The position numbers and the translations under genes are program-made. A stretch of 40,932 nt of DNA from an uncultured Gammaproteobacteria bacterium (GTDB lineage Bacteria > Pseudomonadota > Gammaproteobacteria > Pseudomonadales > Pseudohongiellaceae). The stretch is taken from positions 1 through 40,932 of the forward strand of contig CALEJT010000004.1 in the NCBI GenBank assembly GCA_937898685.1. Reading direction: 5' to 3'. The notes beneath the pieces are model-generated. The model was not told the origin of the DNA, made no database searches, and saw only the letters and a program-made list of their open reading frames with translations. Shown in pieces: positions 1 through 7,679 of this stretch (its first letter is position 1; every line of letters starts with the position of its first letter).

Positions 1-335
1 CTATCTCGACCACTCCTTGCGAGGGCTTGGATAAAGATGCTGTGTGTCGCGCGATTGCCTAAGTCCATGTCGAGTTCATCCTTATCCACCCGTTTCGGGA
101 AGGAAATGGTCGCATATCTAGGTTGCTGGCAGATGTGAGGGCCGTCCTAGGAGGACTGGAGCCACTTGGATATCAGGTCTGGGAAGAGGACAAGGCGCGG
201 TATTTGAGTGCGATTGGAAGGTCCTTAAAGCGACCGGTTTTACCTGCTACGAGACGAGCCTTTATTTCTTGGTCGGGTGTCCCTTTGCAATTGCGGTGGA
301 GCCGGCAATCGCTTCCAGCATGCGATCCCGATTAA
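1..335 (+). pseudogene. Fic-domain protein remnant, interrupted by a stop codon and cut by the window edge
   Basis: Frame 3 runs in from the left edge and carries the Fic active-site signature HPFREGNGR at about positions 87-113, followed by RISRLLADV and a typical Fic C-terminal helix up to about position 235. Fic enzymes transfer AMP or related groups to protein hydroxyls through the His of this motif. An in-frame TAA at 60-62 lies only eight codons before the motif, yet the reading frame on both sides looks like continuous Fic sequence (DKDAVCRAIA before, VHVEFILIHPF after). The helices that must precede the motif are therefore separated from it. The last 30 or so residues before the TGA at 333-335 do not look like Fic, suggesting further decay or a frameshift. 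I read it as a dead gene; a sequencing error at 60-62 is the alternative. Confidence 0.75.
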
Positions 336-366
336 CTTTCAGGCGATTGGGCTTCTGCTGCTGCAT
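262..366 (-). CDS. possible small basic protein, 34 residues
   Basis: An ATG at 366-364 is preceded by a GGTGGAG stretch about eight bases upstream and opens a 34-codon frame ending in TAA at 264-262. The product is basic and rich in Gln, Lys and Arg, beginning MQQQKPNRLKVNRD and ending KGHPTKK, with no membrane segment. It faces the Fic remnant tail to tail and overlaps its degenerate 3' end. I do not recognise a family. The start context is good but a frame this short can arise by chance. It does not resemble the known Fic antitoxins VbhA or YhfG as far as I can recall them. Confidence 0.25.
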   Translation of the reverse strand: MQQQKPNRLKVNRDRMLEAIAGSTAIAKGHPTKK

Positions 367-436
367 GGTCGAGTCTCCACCAAGTGGGGCACATATACGC
401 AGATTTGCCTACTCGAAGCTGCGTAGAAGAAGCACG

Positions 437-468
437 AAAAAGAAAGGCCAGCCCTGCGGCTGGCCTTT
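437..468 (-). terminator. rho-independent terminator of the tRNA-Met gene
   Basis: A perfect 11-bp stem (443-453 with 458-468) closes a 4-base loop and is followed on the minus strand by a T-rich tail (TTTCTTTTT, 445-437). It begins seven bases after the tRNA CCA end. The stem core GGCCAGC recurs in the two other strong terminators of the window. Confidence 0.85.
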
Positions 469-474
469 CGGAAT

Positions 475-551
475 TGGTAGCAATGGGTGGGCTCGAACCA
501 CCGACACCAGCATTATGAATGCTGTGCTCTAACCGACTGAGCTACATTGCC
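475..551 (-). tRNA. tRNA-Met (anticodon CAU)
   Basis: The reverse strand folds into a normal 77-nt cloverleaf: acceptor GGCAATG pairs with CATTGCT (first pair G:U), the D arm has GCTC, the anticodon arm is CAGCA-TTCATAA-TGCTG with CAT as anticodon, the T loop contains GGTTCGAGCC, and the discriminator A is followed by an encoded CCA. The sequence resembles the elongator tRNA-Met. A CAU tRNA can also be the lysidine-modified tRNA-Ile2, and the weak G:U first pair leaves that open. It has its own promoter about 60 bases upstream and its own terminator. Confidence 0.92.
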
Positions 552-612
552 ATCGATACTGCGTATTCGGAGACTTCCAAACCCACCGGGGTGGGCCCTG
601 GAAAGGGCGCAA

Positions 613-641
613 ATTTTGCTCACTGCCTCCCGCTTTGTCAA
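613..641 (-). promoter_or_regulatory. sigma-70 promoter of the tRNA-Met gene
   Basis: On the minus strand a consensus TTGACA (641-636) is separated by exactly 17 bases from CAAAAT (618-613), a fair -10 box. Transcription would start near 606 and leave a leader of about 55 nt before the mature tRNA end. The leader contains two short GC hairpins (GCCC...GGGC and CCCAC...GTGGG) at about 579-607. Confidence 0.7.
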
Positions 642-1381
642 GCCACTGCCGGGCCTCCGAGACCTCCCTTCTTCCTCCTTTATTTATAGGTATGGGCCGC
701 GGCCAAGCCCAGCCCTGAGGACTCGGGCCTCGGCAACCCGATGCGCCAGGCTGGGTGTGTCACACGAAGCAGAGCAAGAGCCCCAATCCCTCCCATTACT
801 CCCGAAACCACCTCCGCGAACACTCCAATCTCCCGCGAACGTTCGGGCAGCGCTTGCAAACATTGAATCAGCAGATGTTCAAGTAGAGCCAAAAGCTCCC
901 CAACTTCAGCAGTTGTCCGGGCAGCGCAGACGCCGGGAGTGCGGTGAGGATGAGCGATGTCGATGTGGTCGCCAGTAGCGCGGATGCGCCCAAATCGACA
1001 CAGCAGACTCGCAGGTAGCCAACCGACATCGTGAAGAGCGAGCGCACACCCGGTGGCTTCGCCTTACCAAGAACAGCGTACTGCGATGCTGCAATTGCGC
1101 TGGCGAGATGAGGCTGCTCCATCTATCGCCGCAGCAACCTTGAAAAAGCCGCTCAACGTCACTATCTGCATGCGTGCCGATGTGGCTCAGGGGACTGCGT
1201 GTCTTCGCTGGATGATGACCAGCGGCTAAGGTCTAAATGACCTCTAGCGTCTGCACATCGCCAGCGTGGCAATCTCGTCGTACTGAACTGCGCCGTTGCA
1301 CGACCGCCGTGGCAAGCCCTGGCGAAGACGCGTTTCCCTCCTAAACAGCTAATCAAGTCATTTGTTGAATAGGAGATGTCC
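642..1381. other. intergenic region without a supportable gene
   Basis: Several open frames of 60-140 codons occur on both strands, but none has a good ribosome binding site, a recognisable motif or a consistent coding character, and the longest runs across the tRNA promoter. On the plus strand TTGAAA at 1140-1145 and TATCTG at 1163-1168 are spaced by 17 bases and could be a weak promoter for the glycosyltransferase operon. Nothing else is visible. Confidence 0.5.
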
Positions 1382-3712
1382 ATGCGGTCTTACGCCATAC
1401 AACCCATTCCAGCAGTGAATTCGGTGGCGGTCATTGGCAACTACCTACCACGCCAATGCGGCATCGCTACCTTCACCACCGACCTCGTCACGGCCCTCGC
1501 GCGCCAGAATCCCAATCTCGACATCTGCACCATTGCGATGAACGACAGGCCCGAAGGCTATGCCTACGGCAATGACGTCCACTTCGAGATCAACCAACAA
1601 AACCTGCGCGAATACGAACTGGCGGCCGACTACCTCAACATCCATAAAGTCGATGCCGTCTGTGTGCAACATGAATACGGCATCTTCGGCGGCAAGGCCG
1701 GTGGTTATCTGTTGAAACTGCTTTCGGAAGTCAGAGCACCGATCGTCACCACGCTGCACACAGTCCTCACCACGCCCACCGAAGACTATCGCAACGTCAT
1801 GCTGCGCCTGGCGGAATACTCGGAACGCCTGGTCGTGATGAGCCACAAGGCGATGGACATCCTCGACGAGGTCTATCGCATTCCACGCGAGAAAATCCGC
1901 TACATCCCGCACGGCATCCCCGACATGCCCTTCGTCGATCCGAACTACTACAAGGATCAGTTCGGTGTGATCGGCAAACAATTGCTGCTGACCTTCGGCC
2001 TGCTATCGCAGAACAAGGGCATCGAATATGCGATACGTGCGCTGCCCAAAGTGGTCGAACGTCATCCCGACATCGTCTACATGGTATTGGGTGCCACGCA
2101 TCCGCACGTGGTGAAAGCGGAGGGCGAAACCTATCGTCTGCAACTGCAAAGTCTGGTACGTCAGTTGGGACTCGAGAAACACGTGGTGTTCCACAATCGC
2201 TTCGTCACCTACAAGGAACTCTGCGAATATCTCGCCGCCACCGACATCTACATCACACCCTATGTCAACGAAGCGCAGATCACCTCCGGCACGCTCGCCT
2301 ATGCCATGGGCACCGGCAAACCCGTCGTTTCCACGCCCTATTGGCACGCGGCGGAAATGCTTGCGGACGGGCGCGGCAAACTCGTGCCGTTCAAGGATTC
2401 CGACGCTTTGGCCGATGCGCTGATCGACTATCTCGACAATGAATCGGAGCGTCACATCACGCGCAAACGCGCCTATGACTTCTGCCGCAGCGCAGTGTGG
2501 AACGAAGTCGCACGCAGTTATCTCGACACCTTCGCCGAGGTGAAGCACAGCCGCAGCTTCCATCCCAAACCCTATCGGCCCTCGTCGAAGCTCGATCAGC
2601 AGCGTTCGTATTCGCGCGGACTGCCGGACGTGAAACTCGATCGTCTGCTCGCGCTCACCGACGACACCGGCATGCTGCAGCACGCCAAGTACACCGTGCC
2701 CGATCGCGCCCACGGTTATTGCACCGATGACAACGCCCGCGCCTTGTTGGTGACCGCGCGGGTGCAGCGCCTGCTCCCGGAAAACGCCAAGCTTTGCGAC
2801 AAGCTGTGCGACACCTATCTTGCCTTCCTGCTGCATGCCTTCAACGAAGAGCGTGGCCGCTTCCGCAACTTCATGGACTACGGCCGACGCTGGTTGGAAG
2901 AGGTGGGTTCGGAAGATTCACATGGCCGCGCCGTGTGGGCACTCGGCAGTGCTGTGTCGCTGCTGAGCGATGCACGGCAACAACCGTTGATCGTTACCTT
3001 GTTCAAGCGTGCGGTGCCTGCCTGTGAATTGCTCACTTCGCCGCGCGCAATGGCGTTCTCGCTTTTGGGCATGACCGACTATCTCGACGTGATGCCCGGA
3101 GATTCCGACATCAAACGTCTGCGCGGTGACTTGGTGGAGGAACTCTTCAAACGTTTTGCCTCGACCAAGCCCGAGTGGCCCTGGCCCGAGGACAAGGTCA
3201 CCTACGACAACTCGCGGCTGTGTCAGGCCTTGATTGCCGCAGGCCAAGCACTGCAGCGCGACGATGTGATCGAGGCGGGACTACGCTCGCTGCGTTGGTT
3301 GCTGAAGCAGCAGATGAGCGACAAATGTTTCGTGCCCATCGGCAACCAGGGTTGGTTCGTGAAAGGCGGTACACCTGCGCGTTTCGATCAGCAACCGCTG
3401 GAAGCGGCAGCTGCAGTGGAAGCCTGCCTGCTGGCGCATGCAATTTCGCAGGAGTCCGAGTGGCTGCAGTATGCGCAGTCGGCCTTCAACTGGTTCCTCG
3501 GCAACAACGATCTCAATCTTGCGCTCTACGACGCCAAGACCGGTGGTTGCTGTGACGGTCTCGAAATCAATGGCGTCAATCGCAACCAGGGGGCCGAATC
3601 CACGCTCGCGTGGTTGCAGGCCTTGACCGCGATGCATCGCATCTATGCCGAGGATACTCTGCAACAAGAGGGCGTGAGTCGTAAGGAGGTGGCCCGGGAG
3701 GTGGTGGCATGA
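1382..3712 (+). CDS. GT4 glycosyltransferase with C-terminal alpha-helical glycosidase-like domain
   Basis: The 776-residue product starts with a GT-B, family-4 glycosyltransferase (about residues 12-400): an N-terminal VAVIGNYLPRQCGIATF donor/acceptor lobe, the linker IPHGI, and the second lobe with LLTFGLLSQNKGIE and LATDIYITPY-like strands. The usual E-X7-E motif is altered (EAQITSGTLAYAMGTGKP keeps the first Glu only). From about residue 425 to 760 follows a helical domain with HGYCTDDNARAL, NFMDYGRRW and DSHGRAVWALG, resembling the (alpha/alpha)6 toroid of glycosidase and epimerase families. I chose ATG 1382 rather than ATG 1376 because AGGAG at 1371-1375 lies six bases before 1382 but touches 1376. 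The stop overlaps the next start (ATGA). Role inferred: building a mannose-containing glycan used with the GH130 enzymes downstream. Cytoplasmic; no signal peptide. Confidence 0.88.
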   Translation: MRSYAIQPIPAVNSVAVIGNYLPRQCGIATFTTDLVTALARQNPNLDICTIAMNDRPEGYAYGNDVHFEINQQNLREYELAADYLNIHKVDAVCVQHEYGIFGGKAGGYLLKLLSEVRAPIVTTLHTVLTTPTEDYRNVMLRLAEYSERLVVMSHKAMDILDEVYRIPREKIRYIPHGIPDMPFVDPNYYKDQFGVIGKQLLLTFGLLSQNKGIEYAIRALPKVVERHPDIVYMVLGATHPHVVKAEGETYRLQLQSLVRQLGLEKHVVFHNRFVTYKELCEYLAATDIYITPYVNEAQITSGTLAYAMGTGKPVVSTPYWHAAEMLADGRGKLVPFKDSDALADALIDYLDNESERHITRKRAYDFCRSAVWNEVARSYLDTFAEVKHSRSFHPKPYRPSSKLDQQRSYSRGLPDVKLDRLLALTDDTGMLQHAKYTVPDRAHGYCTDDNARALLVTARVQRLLPENAKLCDKLCDTYLAFLLHAFNEERGRFRNFMDYGRRWLEEVGSEDSHGRAVWALGSAVSLLSDARQQPLIVTLFKRAVPACELLTSPRAMAFSLLGMTDYLDVMPGDSDIKRLRGDLVEELFKRFASTKPEWPWPEDKVTYDNSRLCQALIAAGQALQRDDVIEAGLRSLRWLLKQQMSDKCFVPIGNQGWFVKGGTPARFDQQPLEAAAAVEACLLAHAISQESEWLQYAQSAFNWFLGNNDLNLALYDAKTGGCCDGLEINGVNRNQGAESTLAWLQALTAMHRIYAEDTLQQEGVSRKEVAREVVA

Positions 3713-5097
3713 GGATCGCGATGCTTTCCCCTATTGCCTGGCGCACGCCGCCGCGTCATTACGGGCCCTGGGAGAACGTGGTATCGCTCCTCACCGAGGG
3801 CCTGGTTGCGCGTGGCGTCGATGTCACACTATTTGCTACGGGCGATTCCGAAACCAACGGCACGCTGCATTCGGTGTGCGCGCGCGGCTATGAAGAAGAC
3901 ACGCGCATCATTCCCAAGGTATGGGAATGTCTCCATATCGCGGAGTTGTTCGAGCAGGCCGAGCGCTTCGACCTCATTCACAATCACTTCGACTTCCTGC
4001 CGTTGAGTTATTCGGGGCTCGTGCGCACGCCGGTGTTGACCACCATTCACGGCTTTTCTTCGCCGGGAATCCTGCCGGTCTATCAGCGCTACAACACCCG
4101 CGGCCATTACGTCGCGATCAGCGAGGCCGATAAACGTCCTTCATTGGACTATGTCGCCACCATTCATCATGGCATCGATCTCAAGCATTTCACGCCTGTG
4201 GAGAAGCCCGGCGACTATCTCTTGTTCTTCGGTCGCATCCACCCCGACAAGGGTACGCGTGAAGCGATCCGCATTGCCGAGCTGGCGGGCAAGCGCCTGG
4301 TGATCGCCGGCATCATTCAGGACAGGGATTACTACGCCCAGTATGTGGAGCCTGCCTTGGCGCGGGACCGCGTGCAATATGTCGGTTCAGTGGGGCCGCA
4401 GCAGCGTGACGAATTGCTCGGCGGTGCATTGGCGCTACTGCATCCGATCAATTTCGCCGAGCCCTTCGGCTTGTCGGTGATCGAAGCCATGGCCTGCGGC
4501 ACACCGGTGATCGCGTTCGAGAAGGGCAGCATGCCGGAACTCATTCGCGACGGGGAAACCGGTTTTCTGGTGCACGACGTCGAAGCCGCCGCTGCAGCAG
4601 TGGCGCGTCTGCATGAGATCGATCGGCGCAATTGTCGCCGTCATGTCGAAAGTCGCTTCAGCGTCGAGCGCATGGTGGAGGACTACCTCGCACTCTATCG
4701 CCGGCTCATCGCGCAGCACGCGCGCGAGGACAGCCGCCCCTGGGGTTGCTACAAGGTCCTTGCCGAGGCGCCCGACTACAAAAGCAAGGAAATCACGGTG
4801 ATGCCGGGCAAGCGGCTGAGCCTGCAATCGCATCGTCGCCGCGACGAACATTGGCTGGTGCTCGAAGGCGAGGGCGTTGCCACCATCGACGAACGGCAGA
4901 TTCCGCTCAAACCTGGCACTGCCGTGGACATTCCGCGTGGTGCGCGTCACCGCATCGCCAATACCTCGACCAAAGCGATACTGCGCTTCATCGAAGTGCA
5001 GACCGGCGACTATTTCGGCGAAGACGACATCGTCCGCTATGAAGATGACTTCGGTCGCACCGGACAACTTGGCCGTACCGGAGGTCTTGCATGCTGA
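3709..5097 (+). CDS. GT4 glycosyltransferase fused to a type II phosphomannose-isomerase cupin
   Basis: Residues 1 to about 335 form a GT4 glycosyltransferase with a complete E-X7-E motif (EPFGLSVIEAMACGTPV). Residues 343-455 are a cupin of the kind found at the C-terminus of bifunctional ManC/AlgA enzymes: RPWG at the start, the metal-site run LSLQSHRRRDEHW (Gln, His, Glu), a later ARH, and the closing signature EVQTGDYFGEDDIVR. In that family the cupin interconverts fructose-6-phosphate and mannose-6-phosphate; the GDP-mannose pyrophosphorylase half is absent here and a glycosyltransferase sits in its place. The gene overlaps its upstream neighbour by 4 bases and the next by 7, with a GGAGG seven bases before the start. 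The fusion points to mannose as the sugar handled by the operon, which is inference. Confidence 0.9.
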   Translation: MRIAMLSPIAWRTPPRHYGPWENVVSLLTEGLVARGVDVTLFATGDSETNGTLHSVCARGYEEDTRIIPKVWECLHIAELFEQAERFDLIHNHFDFLPLSYSGLVRTPVLTTIHGFSSPGILPVYQRYNTRGHYVAISEADKRPSLDYVATIHHGIDLKHFTPVEKPGDYLLFFGRIHPDKGTREAIRIAELAGKRLVIAGIIQDRDYYAQYVEPALARDRVQYVGSVGPQQRDELLGGALALLHPINFAEPFGLSVIEAMACGTPVIAFEKGSMPELIRDGETGFLVHDVEAAAAAVARLHEIDRRNCRRHVESRFSVERMVEDYLALYRRLIAQHAREDSRPWGCYKVLAEAPDYKSKEITVMPGKRLSLQSHRRRDEHWLVLEGEGVATIDERQIPLKPGTAVDIPRGARHRIANTSTKAILRFIEVQTGDYFGEDDIVRYEDDFGRTGQLGRTGGLAC

Positions 5098-6032
5098 AGC
5101 AAGCCCCGCTCATCGAGCGCTATGCGCATAATCCGATACTCACGCCACGCGACGTGCCCTATCCCGTGGCGACCGTTCACAACGCAGGTGTCGTCAAACA
5201 TGAAGGTCGCTACGTGATGTTGTTTCGCTCTCATCTCGACACGGGGCGCTCCATCATCGGTCGTGCCGTGAGCGACGATGGCTTCAAATTCACGGTGAGT
5301 CCCGAGCCCTTCATGGTGCCGGCGCGCGAAGGTGTGTTCGCGGAATACGAGGAATATGGCGTCGAGGATCCGCGCATCTGCCCCTGCGAGGGTGAGTACC
5401 TCATCTGCTACAGCGCCTATTCACGCCACGGCGTGCGCATCGGCCTGGCGCGTACTCGTGACTTGCAAACGGTGGAACGCGTTGCGCTGATCAGTCAGGC
5501 CGACATGCGCAATTGCGTGATCTTTCCCGAGCGCATCGATGGACGTTACGTGCGTCTCGATCGTCCACATTCCGAAATTTCACCCTGGTCGATCTGGATT
5601 TCCTATTCGCCCGACCTCGTGCATTGGGGCGATTCGCGCCGCATCATGCAGGCCCAGACCTATCACTGGGACGAGATGAAGATCGGCCCCGGCGCCCCGC
5701 CGATCAAGACCGAGCACGGTTGGCTCAACATCTATCACGGTGTGTTCCAGACCATGGCCGGTGCCGTCTATCGCCTCGGCGTGGCGCTGCACGACCTCAC
5801 CGATCCTGCCAAGGTCATCGCAGTCGGTGATCGCTGGATCCTGCAGCCGGAAGCACCGTGGGAAGTAACGGGTTATGTGCCCAACGTCGTCTTCAGTTGC
5901 GCCGCGGTGTGTGAAGACGATGGTGAGATCAAGCTGTACTGGGGCGGTGCCGACAGTGTGATGTGTGTGGGTACCACCCACGTCGATCGTTTGGTCGAGC
6001 ACTGTCTGGGTCAGACACGTCCTGCGTTGTAG
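5091..6032 (+). CDS. GH130 beta-mannoside phosphorylase, short form
   Basis: This 313-residue protein is a five-bladed beta-propeller enzyme of glycoside hydrolase family 130. The family signature YGVEDPRI gives the proposed general acid Asp93, and a five-fold pattern of strands continues through MKIGPGAPPIKTEHGWLNIYH and ends with YVPNVVFSCAA and LYWGGADS. GH130 enzymes reversibly cleave beta-mannosides with phosphate to mannose-1-phosphate; the sub-specificity (beta-1,2-mannobiose, mannosyl-glucose or mannosyl-GlcNAc) cannot be read by eye. The start has GGAGG six bases upstream and overlaps the preceding stop by seven bases, implying translational coupling. No signal peptide, so cytoplasmic phosphorolysis or, in reverse, synthesis of short mannosides. 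Confidence 0.9.
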   Translation: MLKQAPLIERYAHNPILTPRDVPYPVATVHNAGVVKHEGRYVMLFRSHLDTGRSIIGRAVSDDGFKFTVSPEPFMVPAREGVFAEYEEYGVEDPRICPCEGEYLICYSAYSRHGVRIGLARTRDLQTVERVALISQADMRNCVIFPERIDGRYVRLDRPHSEISPWSIWISYSPDLVHWGDSRRIMQAQTYHWDEMKIGPGAPPIKTEHGWLNIYHGVFQTMAGAVYRLGVALHDLTDPAKVIAVGDRWILQPEAPWEVTGYVPNVVFSCAAVCEDDGEIKLYWGGADSVMCVGTTHVDRLVEHCLGQTRPAL

Positions 6033-6048
6033 GTCGAAGGAGTAGTGG

Positions 6049-7539
6049 ATGAGTCTGATTCTCGAAGAAAACGGCTTACGCATGCGTCGCCGCAAGTGGA
6101 AGCTGCATCCGGATCCCACGCATGTCATCTGCCGTCCGCATTTACCCGGTGGTGGTGATCCGCAGCGTGTGCGCAACATCATCGATCGCGTGCTATCGCT
6201 CAGCGAGCCGGAGGTTGCCGCTTTGTGTGAACGCGTGATCGGCGATTTCTCCGATCGTCATCGCAACCTGGCACAGATATTGGAGCGACACTATCAATTG
6301 GTGGAGCGCTATGTGCCGGGAGGCGTGTCGCTGAGTGCTGCGCGTCGCACGCTGCTCGGCGCCTACTTCACCATGGAGTACTCGGTGTCGTCGGCGGCGC
6401 TGTTCAACCCCTCGATGGTACGGCACCCCGATCAAGGCCGGCTCAAACCCGGTGAACTGCGTTTCATCATGAGTCTGCGTGCGGTGGGGGAGGGGCATAT
6501 TTCCTCGCTCGTCTTCCGCAGCGGCACCATCGATGCGCAGGGCTCGCTCCTGTTCGATCCCGTCAGCGACTACGTCGAGACGCCGATGCTGCAGCCGAAC
6601 CCGAGCTACGGCAAACGCATGTTCATGCAGAAGCTACAGCGTCTTGGTGTCGATCAGGCCTTGCTCGATGCCTTGTTCACGCCGCTGGGCAACAACTTCA
6701 CCTACAACGAACTGCAGGAAAGCATCGACGCCTATCGACTCGCGCATCCGGAAGCACTGATCGCCGATGCCATCGGCACCATCACCTGGTTGGCGCATTC
6801 CAACTACGAGCTCGATTTCCAACAGGCGCAGTCGATGTCGGAGCGTGTGATCTTTCCCGCCTCGCAGAACGACAAGAGCGGCATCGAAGACGCGCGTTTC
6901 GTGGAGTTCACCGACGACGATGGCACGGTGACCTATTACGCCACCTATACCGCCTACGACGGCACGCACATCCTGCCGCAGTTGATCGAGACGCAGGATT
7001 TTTCGCGCTTCCGCATGTTCACGCTCAGTGGTCAGGCGGTGAAGAACAAGGGCATGGCCCTGTTCCCGCAGAAGATCAACGGCCGCTACGTGATGCTCGG
7101 ACGCCAGGATGGTGAGAGTAACTACATCATGAGTTCCGAGGAGCTGCACATCTGGCAGGACATGACGCCACTGCAGCATCCGATGGAACCGTGGGAATAC
7201 GTACAGATCGGCAACTGCGGTTCACCGATCCGCACGGAGCGCGGTTGGTTGGTATTGACGCATGGTGTAGGGCCGATGCGGGAATATTCGATTGGCGCCA
7301 TCCTGCTCGACTTGGAACAACCACAGAAGGTCGTCGCCAAACTCAAGCAGCCCTTGCTGCGACCCCATGCTGCCGAGCGTGAAGGCTACGTGCCCAACGT
7401 CGTCTACAGCTGTGGCGGCCTGGTGCACAACGGCGAGCTGATGATCCCTTATGCGATGTCCGATACGAGCAGTGGACTCGTCAGCGTCAATCTCGAAGAG
7501 CTCTTACGTGCCATGACGCCTGTCTGCGGGCCAGCATGA
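6049..7539 (+). CDS. GH130 beta-mannoside/oligomannan phosphorylase, long form
   Basis: A second GH130 protein of 496 residues, clearly different from its neighbour: about 220 extra residues precede the propeller, where the signature SGIEDARF supplies the catalytic Asp281. Later blades show NKGMALFPQKINGRYVMLGR, ERGWLVLTHGVG and EGYVPNVVYSCGG. Two GH130 enzymes side by side, one long and one short, recall bacterial pairs in which one acts on beta-1,2-oligomannans and the other on the disaccharide. An AAGGAG precedes the start by a few bases and the gap to the previous gene is only 16 bases. Last gene of the operon; the stop codon sits in the loop of the terminator. Confidence 0.9.
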   Translation: MSLILEENGLRMRRRKWKLHPDPTHVICRPHLPGGGDPQRVRNIIDRVLSLSEPEVAALCERVIGDFSDRHRNLAQILERHYQLVERYVPGGVSLSAARRTLLGAYFTMEYSVSSAALFNPSMVRHPDQGRLKPGELRFIMSLRAVGEGHISSLVFRSGTIDAQGSLLFDPVSDYVETPMLQPNPSYGKRMFMQKLQRLGVDQALLDALFTPLGNNFTYNELQESIDAYRLAHPEALIADAIGTITWLAHSNYELDFQQAQSMSERVIFPASQNDKSGIEDARFVEFTDDDGTVTYYATYTAYDGTHILPQLIETQDFSRFRMFTLSGQAVKNKGMALFPQKINGRYVMLGRQDGESNYIMSSEELHIWQDMTPLQHPMEPWEYVQIGNCGSPIRTERGWLVLTHGVGPMREYSIGAILLDLEQPQKVVAKLKQPLLRPHAAEREGYVPNVVYSCGGLVHNGELMIPYAMSDTSSGLVSVNLEELLRAMTPVCGPA

Positions 7540-7554
7540 TGCTGGCCTTTTTTT
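7529..7554 (+). terminator. rho-independent terminator overlapping the GH130 stop codon
   Basis: An 8-bp stem (GGCCAGCA 7529-7536 with TGCTGGCC 7540-7547) has the TGA stop codon of the upstream gene as its entire 3-base loop, followed by seven T. The last three sense codons are inside the stem, so a terminating ribosome would cover the hairpin. Confidence 0.88.
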
Positions 7555-7679
7555 AATGTGCGTATTGCTCATATCCGCACGGCAACGAACTGCCAGGTTC
7601 AGACTATGTCCGATTCTTCCTCGCGCTGGGTTCGGTCTTGCCCATAGCATTGCTGCAAAAAATCAAGCGAGAGCTTCTT

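Noticed and set aside
547..978. 143-codon plus-strand frame beside the tRNA
   Set aside because: It crosses the tRNA promoter, has no ribosome site and gives a Pro/Arg-rich product with no family.
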